Part shown: piece after piece, positions 1 through 7,059 of the stretch | Layout: the number at the start of each line of letters is the position of its first letter | Numbering within the stretch: position 1 is the stretch's first letter | IMG/VR virus record: IMGVR_UViG_3300037502_002391 | Span: 1 to 64,000 of that record | Strand: one strand, 5' to 3' | DNA from: a virus | Length of the DNA stretch: 64,000 bases | Made by a program: the position numbers and the translations under genes | Notes under the pieces: model-generated | Database searches by the model: none | The model's input: the letters and a program-made list of their open reading frames with translations, nothing else | What the model was told of the DNA's origin: nothing

Positions 1-713
1 TTTCCCTGGATGCCCTCACCAATCAACTCACCTTGTATTGCAAAGTTCTTGTTTTTGGCTCTCATCTTGTTCTCCAAATCAAGTTCCCTTGCAACCTTCC
101 AGAAAGTATTCCCCTCTGTTTCCAATAATTCAAGATTTCTTGAACAAACACCAAACTCACCATTGTTTATGTAGAATGTTGCAGAAGATCCATCCAGTTT
201 TTCTGTTATATAGAAATCATCATTTGATTCTATATATGTCTTATAATCATTTGGAATATTCTGGGCTCTAATTTCATCTGTCTTGGAAATGAAGGATGGA
301 AACATTCCTTTTGCCAACCCAGAAAGTTCAGGTGAAATTGGTGTTTCATACTTCACAATACCCAACATTTCTGTCACATCCATACCCTCTTCAAGAGATA
401 TTTCAGAACCTAAAACAGAAATAGGCAATATCAACCCCTGGGAGATTTGCCCCCTCATTTTTACAGTTCTCAATCGAAAACCCTCTGCTTCAGTTGATTT
501 CCTATATGAAGATTTTCTTAAAAATTCAAACTCTTCTTTAATAGGTAAGAAGGAATCAATTTCACAATACACAATGAAATCACCCACCTTATGTTCAACA
601 TTCTTGGCAACAACAACTTGCCATCCATCCACAATGGCCAACTCAATGTTGTCAGCACCTTCAATTTGTCTTAACTCTGATATTTTTCTAATGCTTGCAA
701 GTTTCCTTTCCAT
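1..713 (-). CDS. RNA ligase, DRB0094/Rnl5-like family (partial, C-terminus beyond window)
   Basis: ATP-dependent RNA ligase that seals nicked RNA through a lysyl-AMP intermediate. The leftward frame opens with ATG at 713 and runs off the left edge, so 237 residues are visible without a stop. Residues 1-60 match the N-terminal domain typical of the Deinococcus Rnl5/DRB0094 group (GADNIELA, GWQVVV, VGDFIVYCEIDSFLP). The nucleotidyltransferase motif I is EKLDGSS with the predicted adenylated lysine at 172. SRN at 191-193 and QGELIGEGIQG near 227-237 fit later nucleotidyltransferase motifs. The remaining motifs (EG..K and K.K) would lie outside the window. Phage RNA ligases often repair tRNAs cut by host defence nucleases; no tRNA or kinase/phosphatase partner is visible here. 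Family assignment is strong, role inferred. Confidence 0.9.
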   Translation of the reverse strand, partial: MERKLASIRKISELRQIEGADNIELAIVDGWQVVVAKNVEHKVGDFIVYCEIDSFLPIKEEFEFLRKSSYRKSTEAEGFRLRTVKMRGQISQGLILPISVLGSEISLEEGMDVTEMLGIVKYETPISPELSGLAKGMFPSFISKTDEIRAQNIPNDYKTYIESNDDFYITEKLDGSSATFYINNGEFGVCSRNLELLETEGNTFWKVARELDLENKMRAKNKNFAIQGELIGEGIQG

Positions 714-740
714 ATTATTTTTTTTGTTTAGTTAAAAATT

Positions 741-770
741 TCCCCCTACCCAGGTATTTGAGTAGGGGGA
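741..770 (-). terminator. Intrinsic terminator
   Basis: Nine-base-pair stem TCCCCCTAC/GTAGGGGGA with a 12-base loop, followed on the leftward strand by AAATTTTT. It lies between the stop of the small gene at 776 and the RNA ligase start at 713, so it would end leftward transcripts from the 1064-1095 promoter. Confidence 0.75.
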
Positions 771-775
771 TTTAA

Positions 776-1042
776 TCAATCTACTAAAGTTTCAATCTTT
801 GATTTGTTGATTATATGATCTGTGATTGTATAATCCTCCACTTTTGTCAAGATGACACATTTGGATAAAATCTTATAAGGAACATTGATTAAGAAATCAT
901 TTCCATTATAGAACTGGAGGGTATTCTTTAACTGTAAGGATCCGTGTATAGATTTTAGGAATAACTTGAACTGTGTCTTATCAACAAAATTCTCATTGAT
1001 TAAATTCTCATTCTTATAAATTACTCTAATGTTGTGTGTCAT
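776..1042 (-). CDS. Small hypothetical protein (88 aa)
   Basis: No family recognised. The protein is basic and mixed in charge, with no signal peptide, membrane segment or motif I can name. The frame could open at a TTG further upstream (1066), but that codon lies inside the -7 element of the promoter at 1064-1095 and would not be transcribed, so ATG at 1042 is the start (MTHNIRV...). The leader is short and A-rich with no Shine-Dalgarno, as usual in Bacteroidota. It sits in its own transcription unit, with a promoter just upstream and a strong hairpin terminator 5 bases after the stop. That arrangement suits an early accessory protein; this is inference. Confidence 0.7.
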   Translation of the reverse strand: MTHNIRVIYKNENLINENFVDKTQFKLFLKSIHGSLQLKNTLQFYNGNDFLINVPYKILSKCVILTKVEDYTITDHIINKSKIETLVD

Positions 1043-1063
1043 GTTCTTGTTTTTTTGTTGATG

Positions 1064-1095
1064 CAAATTTAAAGTAAAAAAATGAATTAACCAAA
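1064..1095 (-). promoter_or_regulatory. Bacteroidota-type promoter
   Basis: Read leftward: TTTG (1095-1092), a 20-base spacer, then TAAATTTG (1071-1064), an exact match to the -7 consensus TAnnTTTG. The sequence after it, CATCAACAAAA, is shared with the promoters at 1573 and 2033. It drives the gene at 776-1042. Confidence 0.85.
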
Positions 1096-1133
1096 TCTTT
1101 TTTTCATTATTTTCTGGGTTAGGTCATCATCAT

Positions 1134-1195
1134 AGCCACACATTGACCTTTCTTATCAGAAGCCCTATTAACAGGCTACTCCTGGAAGTGTGGAT
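1134..1195. other. Possible structured RNA element in a gene-free gap
   Basis: The gap between the gene ending at 1218 and the promoter at 1064-1095 is less AT-rich than its surroundings. It holds nested complementarity: CCACAC (1136-1141) with GTGTGG (1188-1193) enclosing two small hairpins, TTCT/AGAA (1150-1161) and GCC/GGC (1162-1176). This could be a small structured RNA or the 3' end of the 1218-1553 transcript. I see no T-loop, acceptor stem or coding frame. Weak call from eye-folding only. Confidence 0.3.
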
Positions 1196-1217
1196 CACCC
1201 ATTGATTCTTTTTAACA

Positions 1218-1553
1218 CTAGATTACATACTCTGGAATTCTTTCAATTGAATCATCTATTGTATCCAATAACCCATCACAATATACATCTTTGATTTCTT
1301 TCTTAACTCTTCCAAGAGTATTCACCAAATACACATCATACAAATCACTGCCATTTAATGTAATCAAAACCCAGCCTTTGTGCCTACGGGCAGACACTCT
1401 TAAAAGCAAACCCTTATTGCTTAAATTTATTGTTTTTGACACACCAAAAGACCAGAACACAGGTTGATTATATGTGAGCCAACCCATTGTTTCCTGGGGG
1501 TTAAATTCTAATTTGTCTTCAAGTAAAGGTTTGATTGCTGTTATGATTTTCAT
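1218..1553 (-). CDS. Hypothetical protein (111 aa)
   Basis: No family recognised. It begins MKIITAIKPLLEDK and has a Trp-rich centre (GWLTYNQPVFWSFGVSK) followed by a predicted beta-rich half (LLLRVSA, WVLITLNG, YDVYLVN). There are no membrane segments or catalytic motifs. ATG at 1553 lies just downstream of the promoter at 1573-1604 with an A-rich leader. The neighbouring 80-residue protein at 1610 shares a similar WSWG segment in a soluble protein of similar size, but the resemblance is too short to call homology. Being transcribed alone from a host-like promoter, it is probably an early accessory gene. Confidence 0.7.
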   Translation of the reverse strand: MKIITAIKPLLEDKLEFNPQETMGWLTYNQPVFWSFGVSKTINLSNKGLLLRVSARRHKGWVLITLNGSDLYDVYLVNTLGRVKKEIKDVYCDGLLDTIDDSIERIPEYVI

Positions 1554-1572
1554 TTTGGTTGTTTTGTTGATG

Positions 1573-1604
1573 CAAATTTAATACAAAGAAATGAATTAAA
1601 CAAA
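1573..1604 (-). promoter_or_regulatory. Bacteroidota-type promoter
   Basis: Leftward TTTG (1604-1601), 20-base spacer, TAAATTTG (1580-1573). The initial transcribed region CATCAACAAAACAACC is nearly identical to that of the promoter at 2033-2064. Start codon of the 1218-1553 gene is 20 bases beyond the -7 box. Confidence 0.85.
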
Positions 1605-1609
1605 TTTTT

Positions 1610-1852
1610 CTACACCAATTCTGGTTGATTTTTTTTAAAACCATTCCAATGGTTTATAACCCTCTCACAAGCATATGGTCTATGACCATATAATCCTTTA
1701 TTAGTAACCATATGCATTCCTGTTTCACCAAACATCCACCACTGAAATTCTATTCCAGATTTAACACAATATAGTTTGCAACCATTACCCCAAGACCATA
1801 ATAGACCTTTTGCTTCAATTTCTATTTCTTTTGCTCTAACTTCTGGTTTCAT
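1610..1852 (-). CDS. Small hypothetical protein (80 aa)
   Basis: No family recognised. A longer frame reaches 1957, but its first 35 codons overlap the better placed small gene at 1875-2009. ATG at 1852, preceded by A-rich AAACAAAATTAAT, is the likely start. The protein has several Trp, Tyr and Cys residues (LLWSWGNGCKLYC, FQWWMFGE) and ends near NGFKKNQPELV. It is the second gene of a two-gene unit from the 2033-2064 promoter, starting 22 bases after the stop of the first. Its own stop lies next to the -33 box of the following promoter. Confidence 0.6.
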   Translation of the reverse strand: MKPEVRAKEIEIEAKGLLWSWGNGCKLYCVKSGIEFQWWMFGETGMHMVTNKGLYGHRPYACERVINHWNGFKKNQPELV

Positions 1853-1874
1853 ATTAATTTTGTTTAGTTTGGTT

Positions 1875-2009
1875 TTAAAGTATTTTCCAAGAATATGTAG
1901 TATAACTATTACGAAGAAACCGATCACATTCTTTTTTTGTCTTGAACTCACGCACAAACACCCTGCCTGTCTTCTTTTCTGTTAATTCTAACACTTGCGG
2001 CTTTCTCAT
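1875..2009 (-). CDS. Very small hypothetical protein (44 aa)
   Basis: An ORF too short for ordinary ORF finders but well placed: ATG at 2009 is 23 bases past a perfect promoter (2033-2064), and the stop (TAA, 1877-1875) falls 22 bases before the next start. The product starts MRKPQVLELTEKKTGRVF, is basic (many Lys and Arg) and ends with an aromatic stretch (SYTTYSWKIL). Size and charge would suit a nucleic-acid-binding or host-interaction peptide, but no function can be assigned. Confidence 0.6.
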   Translation of the reverse strand: MRKPQVLELTEKKTGRVFVREFKTKKECDRFLRNSYTTYSWKIL

Positions 2010-2032
2010 AGTGGTTGGTTGTTTTGTTGATG

Positions 2033-2064
2033 CAAATTTATAGCAAATAATTCAAACCACCAAA
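2033..2064 (-). promoter_or_regulatory. Bacteroidota-type promoter
   Basis: Leftward TTTG (2064-2061), 20-base spacer, TAAATTTG (2040-2033), followed by the shared leader CATCAACAAAACAACC. Drives the two small genes at 1875-2009 and 1610-1852. Confidence 0.85.
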
Positions 2065-2102
2065 TCTTTTTTTAAAGAAAATAGTATTTATGATAAAAAA
2101 AA

Positions 2103-2996
2103 ATGAAGAAGTTTATAACATTTATATTACTAACTATTGTAATCCAGAGTTGCAACACATTATCCCACACAAAAAAGACATATGTCCACCAGTTTGCAGC
2201 CTCAACCAAAGATTTACCAAAGTATTCCTTAAAGTTCAACCAAACATTATCCAATGTGAGGAAAAGTAGGGGTGTATATTTTGCCAATACATTATCAACA
2301 CCATCATTACACCTAACAGAATTAGATAGCATATATGCACAACAAAAATTGGATGAAAGAAAAACCATTTTATTTCAAAACTCATTTGAAATTCTTAATA
2401 CATACTCAAAAATATTATTGGCCTTATCATCAGATGTTTATGTTGATGATTTATATAACAATATAAAAGAACTTGAATATGATTTAGAATCCTTAATAAA
2501 CCTAAATAATAAATTAACATCATTTAACACTCCAACCGGTTTCGTAAATATAGGGGCTAAAATAGGAGTAGTTTCTGGAAGAATTTATATAAACCAAAAA
2601 CAAAGTAAAGAGATAAAAATATTATTAAATTCTTCTGACACATTAATAACAAATGTATCAAATAATATTATTTCATATTTGGATTCTAAAAACTTAAATG
2701 CTATCATTGATAATGAAGATAAGATGTTATCAATAAACTACTTGAGTTATATACAACAATCAAATAGAACTAGTATTTATACTGATTTGGATTATATCAA
2801 ATTAAAATCAGATTTATCTAGCATAAAAGAATTAAAAGATAATTTAATTATTTGTATGATTAATTTAAGAGATTCTCATAAAATAATGGTGGAAGAAATT
2901 AATAAAAAAAATTCAACTATTGATACTATAAATGAAATAAAAGAATTAGCAAAAACCATAGTTGGAATAAACCAAATAATTAAAGAATTAAAATAA
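2103..2996 (+). CDS. Predicted lipoprotein with coiled coils (297 aa)
   Basis: Starts MKKFITFILLTIVIQSC, a short lipoprotein signal peptide with the acylated Cys at residue 17, so the mature protein is probably anchored in a host envelope membrane. The rest is helical and rich in Lys, Asn, Leu and Ile with heptad-like stretches (near residues 110-150 and 240-297). No enzymatic motif is seen. It is the first gene of a short rightward operon, with the next ATG one base after its stop. A phage-encoded lipoprotein could serve superinfection exclusion or lysis; neither is shown here. A TATTTAT element lies 11 bases upstream of the start. Confidence 0.75.
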   Translation: MKKFITFILLTIVIQSCNTLSHTKKTYVHQFAASTKDLPKYSLKFNQTLSNVRKSRGVYFANTLSTPSLHLTELDSIYAQQKLDERKTILFQNSFEILNTYSKILLALSSDVYVDDLYNNIKELEYDLESLINLNNKLTSFNTPTGFVNIGAKIGVVSGRIYINQKQSKEIKILLNSSDTLITNVSNNIISYLDSKNLNAIIDNEDKMLSINYLSYIQQSNRTSIYTDLDYIKLKSDLSSIKELKDNLIICMINLRDSHKIMVEEINKKNSTIDTINEIKELAKTIVGINQIIKELK

Positions 2997-2997
2997 T

Positions 2998-3294
2998 ATG
3001 GAATACCTGTTAAAAGAAATACATACTTCAATTACAAATGTTGAAAATGAAAGATATAATGAGAATTTATCCAAGGTAGAAAAAACTCATCTTGAAAATA
3101 CTTTATTAACATTAAGAAATATGGAGAGATCTATCATTAATAAAAAAAATGATGATATGCTCCAAGAATTATCTACCATCACACCATCCCTAACTAAACT
3201 AATAAATGAAATGGAATCATCTGGGGAAAGACTTAATGAACTAAATGTAAAACTAAAACGCTTAATCAATATTATCAACTTCTTAAAATTCTAA
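2998..3294 (+). CDS. Small coiled-coil protein (98 aa)
   Basis: Starts MEYLLKEIHTSITNVENERY. Almost entirely predicted helix with heptad-like Leu/Ile spacing, highly charged, no signal peptide or membrane segment. It follows the lipoprotein gene by one base and precedes the membrane protein gene by two, so the three are translated together. Function unknown; it may act with the lipoprotein. Confidence 0.65.
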   Translation: MEYLLKEIHTSITNVENERYNENLSKVEKTHLENTLLTLRNMERSIINKKNDDMLQELSTITPSLTKLINEMESSGERLNELNVKLKRLINIINFLKF

Positions 3295-3296
3295 AA

Positions 3297-3551
3297 ATGG
3301 ATCAGTATATTAAAATCATTGGCTTTATTGCCACCATTATCACCATCACATCTTTCACATTTAAGGACATTCTAACCATTAGACTAGTTAATGTTTTAGG
3401 GTCATTTGTTTGGCTTGTGTATGGCTTTTATACAAAAGACCACCCAATAATCATTGTGAATTTAAGTGTTGTTATAATCCAAATATGGGGCATATTTTTC
3501 TTGTTAAAAGATAGAATGTTTCCACCTCCAAACAAAAATCAAATTCTTTAG
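3297..3551 (+). CDS. Small three-TM membrane protein (YgjV/PQ-loop-like)
   Basis: 84 residues with three predicted membrane helices (about 5-22, 28-46 and 50-70) and a charged C-terminal tail. The pattern GFIATIITITSF, then VNVLGSFVWLVYGF, then a third helix resembles small YgjV-type membrane proteins and, more distantly, SemiSWEET half-transporters, but the PQ motif of SemiSWEETs is absent. It is the last gene of the lipoprotein operon; a palindromic hairpin follows the stop. Family placement is tentative. Confidence 0.6.
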   Translation: MDQYIKIIGFIATIITITSFTFKDILTIRLVNVLGSFVWLVYGFYTKDHPIIIVNLSVVIIQIWGIFFLLKDRMFPPPNKNQIL

Positions 3552-3561
3552 ATGGGGATTT

Positions 3562-3589
3562 CACAGAGGGGCATTGATGCACCTCTGTG
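3562..3589. terminator. Hairpin between convergent genes, possible terminator
   Basis: CACAGAGG/CCTCTGTG, an 8-bp stem with a 12-base loop, 10 bases past the stop of the rightward operon and 36 bases before the end of the leftward LRR array. There is no clear T-run on either side, so its use as an intrinsic terminator is uncertain. Confidence 0.4.
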
Positions 3590-3625
3590 AGCATAAAATG
3601 TTGATTATTAGTATAGTTGGGTGTC

Positions 3626-4039
3626 TTAAAAGTAATGAATCCTCTTTAAATACCCATCATCTCCAACCATATTTCTCAATTGACTATTACTATATTCACT
3701 TAATGGAGATGTATAAATGTATAAAGTGCCACCAACTTTCAATCCTTTTGGTAATGAGTGTAAGTTGTAACAACTTTCTAAAATCAAATTACCTCTAACT
3801 ATTAACCCTTCTGGTAATGAACTTATATTTTCACAAAAAGTTAAATTCAAATCACCACTAACTTCCAATCCTTCTGGTAGTGATTCTATATTTGAATATG
3901 TCAAATCCAAATCACCTTCAATATCTAAATCTTTTTCTGTTAATGGTATTTCATTTTTCCATTTCCATAAGAATGGTGGATTGTGTTCTTCCTTTTCTTC
4001 AAGGAATTCAAATATTCTTTTTAATGCTTCTTTTTTCAT
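3626..4039 (-). CDS. LRR-like repeat protein, paralogue 6 (137 aa)
   Basis: Last gene of a six-member tandem family. Like its siblings it has a conserved N-terminal cap (KKEALKRIFEFLEEKE, then PFLWKWKNEIPLTEKDL), several repeats of about 20 residues with the pattern (L/I)xSLPEGLxVxGxLxL, and a C-terminal cap around YSNSQLRNMV. Here the C-terminal cap diverges (GDDGYLKRIHYF) from the usual PGFIKG ending. The repeats resemble bacterial LPX-type leucine-rich repeats (as in YopM/IpaH), but no NEL ligase or other catalytic domain is present. ATG at 4039 overlaps the upstream stop as TAATG, implying coupling; AGGAGG lies 11 bases upstream inside the preceding gene. Probably a binding protein; partner unknown. 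Confidence 0.75.
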   Translation of the reverse strand: MKKEALKRIFEFLEEKEEHNPPFLWKWKNEIPLTEKDLDIEGDLDLTYSNIESLPEGLEVSGDLNLTFCENISSLPEGLIVRGNLILESCYNLHSLPKGLKVGGTLYIYTSPLSEYSNSQLRNMVGDDGYLKRIHYF

Positions 4040-4686
4040 TATCTAAATATTCCTCCTTTTATAAATCCAGGTTTAACCATTTCTCTTAATTGATTATCTG
4101 AATATTCTTCTAATGCCGTACCTAATATAAATAGGTGTTCACCAATTTCTAATCCTTTTGGTAATGAGGTTATTTTTGTGCCTGATAAATCCAAATGCTC
4201 ACTAACTGTAAGTCCTTGGGGTAATGATTTTAATGTTGTACAACTATTTAAAGCAAGATAACCATCAACCTTTAAACCTTTTGGTAAAGATTGTATTTTT
4301 GAAAAAGCCAAATCAATACTCCCATTAACCTCCAAATCTTTTGGCAGTATCTCAATGGATGTGTATGATAAAATTAAATCTTCTTCAACTACCAATCCTT
4401 TTGGTAAATATTTTATGCTTGAATATGATAAATTCAAATGTTCTCCAACTTCCAATCCTTCTGGTAATGATTCTATTTTTGAAGCATATAAACTTAAATT
4501 ACCCCCAACCTTCAACCCTTTTGGTAATGAGGTAATTTCTGATCCTTCAAAAATTAAATCCCCTTTAACATTTAACTCTTCTTTTGTTAATGGTATATTA
4601 TTAATCAATTTCCATTTAACTGGTAGATTATACCCTTCCTTCTCTTTTAGGAATTCAAATATTCTTTTTAAGGTTTCTTTTTTCAT
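4039..4686 (-). CDS. LRR-like repeat protein, paralogue 5 (215 aa)
   Basis: Same architecture as its neighbours: helical N-terminal cap (LKRIFEFLKEKEG, then WKLINNIPLTKEELN), about seven 20-residue LPxGL repeats, and a C-terminal cap with YSDNQLREMVKPGFIKG. One repeat is a residue longer (NSCTTLKSLPQGL), a variation also seen in paralogues 2, 3 and 6. No signal peptide, so a cytoplasmic protein or virion component is expected. Its stop overlaps the next ATG by one base and the gene upstream starts 8 bases away. The difference in repeat number between siblings suggests gain and loss by recombination among 60-base units. Confidence 0.75.
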   Translation of the reverse strand: MKKETLKRIFEFLKEKEGYNLPVKWKLINNIPLTKEELNVKGDLIFEGSEITSLPKGLKVGGNLSLYASKIESLPEGLEVGEHLNLSYSSIKYLPKGLVVEEDLILSYTSIEILPKDLEVNGSIDLAFSKIQSLPKGLKVDGYLALNSCTTLKSLPQGLTVSEHLDLSGTKITSLPKGLEIGEHLFILGTALEEYSDNQLREMVKPGFIKGGIFR

Positions 4687-4694
4687 ATCATATA

Positions 4695-5165
4695 TTAATT
4701 ATCATCATCTTCTTCATAATCATCTTCATCTTCATAATCATAATCAATGTAATATTCAGAAATTATATCACCTTTTATAAAACCAGGTTCAATTGATTTT
4801 CTTAAATGATCATCATTTTTATAGTAATAAGGTAGTTCAGATTCAGTTACATCTAAATGCCCCCCAACTTTCAATCCTTTTGGTAATGAAGTTATGCTTG
4901 TTCTTACTAAAAATAAACTATCACCAATTTCCAATCCTTCTGGTAGTGATTTTATTTTTGAACGAGATAAATCTAACCAACCACTAATTTTCAAGCCTTT
5001 TGGTAATGAGGTAATTTTTCTATCCTGTAAATCCAAATCACCTTTAATATTTAATTCTTCTTCTGTTAATGGCTCACCATTTTCCCATTTCCATAAGAAT
5101 GGAGTATTATGTTCTCCCTTCTCTTCAAGGAAATCAAATATTCTTTTTAACGCTTCTTTTTCCAT
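4695..5165 (-). CDS. LRR-like repeat protein, paralogue 4, with acidic tail (156 aa)
   Basis: N-terminal cap (ALKRIFDFLEEKGEHNTPF), about four LPxGL repeats, then a C-terminal cap that differs from its siblings: after PGFIKGDI comes an Asp/Glu/Tyr-rich tail (YDYEDEDDYEEDDDN). Acidic tails are common in DNA-mimic or basic-partner-binding phage proteins, but this is only suggestive. Start overlaps the previous stop (TAATG) and the next gene begins 8 bases after the stop. Confidence 0.75.
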   Translation of the reverse strand: MEKEALKRIFDFLEEKGEHNTPFLWKWENGEPLTEEELNIKGDLDLQDRKITSLPKGLKISGWLDLSRSKIKSLPEGLEIGDSLFLVRTSITSLPKGLKVGGHLDVTESELPYYYKNDDHLRKSIEPGFIKGDIISEYYIDYDYEDEDDYEEDDDN

Positions 5166-5632
5166 TATCTACTAATTTTTCCTTTTATAAATCCAGGTTT
5201 AATCATTTCTCTTAATTTTTCATCTGTGTATTTTGTTAATGGTGTATTTCTTATAAATATAAAATCCCCAACTTCCAATCCTTTTGGTAATGTTGTCATA
5301 TTAGTACCTATTAAACTCAAATAACCACCAACTTTCAATCCTTCTGGTAATGAGGTTATATTTGAATAAAATAAATTCAAATCACCACCAACTTTCAATC
5401 CTTTTGACAATGAAGTTAATTCTGTACAAAAACTTAAATCCAAAGTACCACCAACTTTCAATCCTTCTGGTAATGAGGTTATATTTGTGTTTTTTAAATT
5501 CAAATCACCTTCAATATCTAATTCTTCTTTGGTTAATGGTATATTATTTAATAATTTCCACAAGAATGGAGTATTATGTTCTCCCTTTTCTTCAAGAAAC
5601 TCAAATATTCTTTTTAATACTTCTTTTACCAT
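5165..5632 (-). CDS. LRR-like repeat protein, paralogue 3 (155 aa)
   Basis: Conserved cap (VLKRIFEFLEEKGEHNTPFL, then WKLLNNIPLTKEELD), about five repeats (for example NTNITSLPEGLKVGGTLDL), C-terminal cap YTDEKLREMIKPGFIKG. The cap is nearly identical to that of paralogue 4, so these two look like the most recent duplication. Coupled to its neighbours (stop and next start share a base at 5165; 3-base gap upstream). Confidence 0.75.
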   Translation of the reverse strand: MVKEVLKRIFEFLEEKGEHNTPFLWKLLNNIPLTKEELDIEGDLNLKNTNITSLPEGLKVGGTLDLSFCTELTSLSKGLKVGGDLNLFYSNITSLPEGLKVGGYLSLIGTNMTTLPKGLEVGDFIFIRNTPLTKYTDEKLREMIKPGFIKGKISR

Positions 5633-5635
5633 TAT

Positions 5636-6466
5636 CTAATCTCTAATTATTATTCCTTTTATAGACCCAGGTCTAATCATTTGTCTTAATTCCTTATTTG
5701 AATATTTTGTTAATTCTGTATTTTTTATATATATATTATCACCAACTTCCAATCCTTCTGGTAATGAGGTTATTTTTGAATCAGATAAATACAAATCAAG
5801 CAAAACTTTTAATCCTTTTGGTAATGATGTTAAACTTTTGCAGTTTCTTAAATCTAAATCACCCCTAACTTTCAATCCTTCTGGTAAATGGGTTATATTA
5901 GAAGAATTCAAAGACAAACCACCACCCAATTTAAATCCCTCTGGTAATGAGGTTATTTGTGTTTGATTTAAACTCAAATGATTTCCAACTTCCAATCCTT
6001 CTGGTAATGAGGTTATTTTTGTATTTGATAAATCCAACCAACTACTAACTTTCAATCCTTCTGGTAATGAGGTTATTTTTGTATTTGATAACATCAAATA
6101 ACCACCAACTTCCAACCCTTTTGGTAGTGAGGTTATAAATGTGTTATGTAAACTCAAACCACGACCAACTTTCAATCCTTCTGGTAAATGGGTTATATTA
6201 GAATAATTCAAAGTCAAACTACCCCCAACTTGTAAATCATCTGGTAATGAGGTAATATCTACTTGGGATAAATCCAAATTACCACCAACTTTTAAACCTT
6301 TTGGTAATGAGGTTATTTTTGCATTTCTAAAATTCAAATCACCTTTAACATTTAAATCTTCTTTTGTTAATGGTATATTATTAACTAATTTCCATCTAAG
6401 TGGTACATTACATCCTTCCTTTTCTTCAAGGAAATCAATTATTCTTTTTAATGCTTCTTTTTCCAT
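5636..6466 (-). CDS. LRR-like repeat protein, paralogue 2, longest copy (276 aa)
   Basis: Longest member with about ten consecutive 20-residue repeats, many near-identical (NTKITSLPEGLxVG occurs back to back). The cap is ALKRIIDFLEEKEGCN, the end YSNKELRQMIRPGSIKG. The regular 20-residue spacing with LPxGL at the turn predicts a short curved solenoid, and the variable surface positions are those between L-x-L and the LP motif. No enzymatic domain. Start overlaps the previous stop (TAATG). Confidence 0.8.
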   Translation of the reverse strand: MEKEALKRIIDFLEEKEGCNVPLRWKLVNNIPLTKEDLNVKGDLNFRNAKITSLPKGLKVGGNLDLSQVDITSLPDDLQVGGSLTLNYSNITHLPEGLKVGRGLSLHNTFITSLPKGLEVGGYLMLSNTKITSLPEGLKVSSWLDLSNTKITSLPEGLEVGNHLSLNQTQITSLPEGFKLGGGLSLNSSNITHLPEGLKVRGDLDLRNCKSLTSLPKGLKVLLDLYLSDSKITSLPEGLEVGDNIYIKNTELTKYSNKELRQMIRPGSIKGIIIRD

Positions 6467-7059
6467 TATCTAATTATTTTTCCACCTATAAACCCAGGCT
6501 TAATCATTTCTCTTAATTTTTCATCTGTGTATTTTGTTAATGCTGTATTCTTAATAAATAAATGACCATAAACTTCCAAGCCTTTTGGTAATGAAGTTAT
6601 ATTTGAAGAAGATATTATACAATTATGAGCAACTCTAAATCTTTCTGGTAATGATATTAACTTTGGACACATCAATAAAATAAAAGGTCCCTCAACTTCC
6701 AAACCTTTTGGTAATGAGGAAAAATTAGGGCAACTAACTAGAGACAAACTACCAACTTTTTTCAATCCTTCTGGTAATGAGGTTATTGGCACATCTGATA
6801 AATACAAATCACCACGAACATTTAAATCTTTTGGTAATGAGGTTAAATTATTGCAATTTAATAACCGCAAAGCACCAACATTTAATCCTTCTGGCAATGA
6901 TGTTAAATTAAAACCATACACAATTCTCAAATCACCTTCAACATATAAATCTTCTTTTGTTATTGGTTCATTGTTTTTTAGTTTAAAACTAAGTGGTATT
7001 ATCTTACCTTCTTTTTTTTCAAAGAACTCTAACATTCTTTTTAGCACTTCTTTTTCCAT
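6466..7059 (-). CDS. LRR-like repeat protein, paralogue 1 (197 aa)
   Basis: First gene of the array. Cap VLKRMLEFFEKKEGK then SFKLKNNEPITKEDL; about seven repeats, several with Cys and Asn expansions (NCNNLTSLPKDL, MCPKLISLPERF) that make them 21 residues; C-terminal cap YTDEKLREMIKPGFIGG. It is the most divergent sibling, fitting the oldest copy. Its start shares a base with the stop of the Ntn-hydrolase gene upstream (7059), so the whole array seems to be transcribed with that gene. Confidence 0.75.
   Translation of the reverse strand: MEKEVLKRMLEFFEKKEGKIIPLSFKLKNNEPITKEDLYVEGDLRIVYGFNLTSLPEGLNVGALRLLNCNNLTSLPKDLNVRGDLYLSDVPITSLPEGLKKVGSLSLVSCPNFSSLPKGLEVEGPFILLMCPKLISLPERFRVAHNCIISSSNITSLPKGLEVYGHLFIKNTALTKYTDEKLREMIKPGFIGGKIIR

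Larger units (their letters stand above)
3626..7059 (-). repeat. Tandem array of six LRR-like paralogous genes
   Basis: Six genes in a row share the same N-terminal cap, internal 60-base (20-codon) repeats and C-terminal cap. Junctions are TAATG overlaps or 3-8 base gaps. About 40 internal repeat units in total, visible on the plus strand as recurrent (C/T)AATCCTTCTGGTAATGAGGTTAT. Confidence 0.85.

Noticed and set aside
1134-1195. Hammerhead-like ribozyme core near CTGATAAGAAA
   Set aside because: The core CUGANGA and closing GAAA with three stems are not present in the right order; only a loose resemblance.
3574-3798. Small rightward ORF after the lipoprotein operon
   Set aside because: Antisense to the last LRR-like gene; low-complexity translation and no leader.
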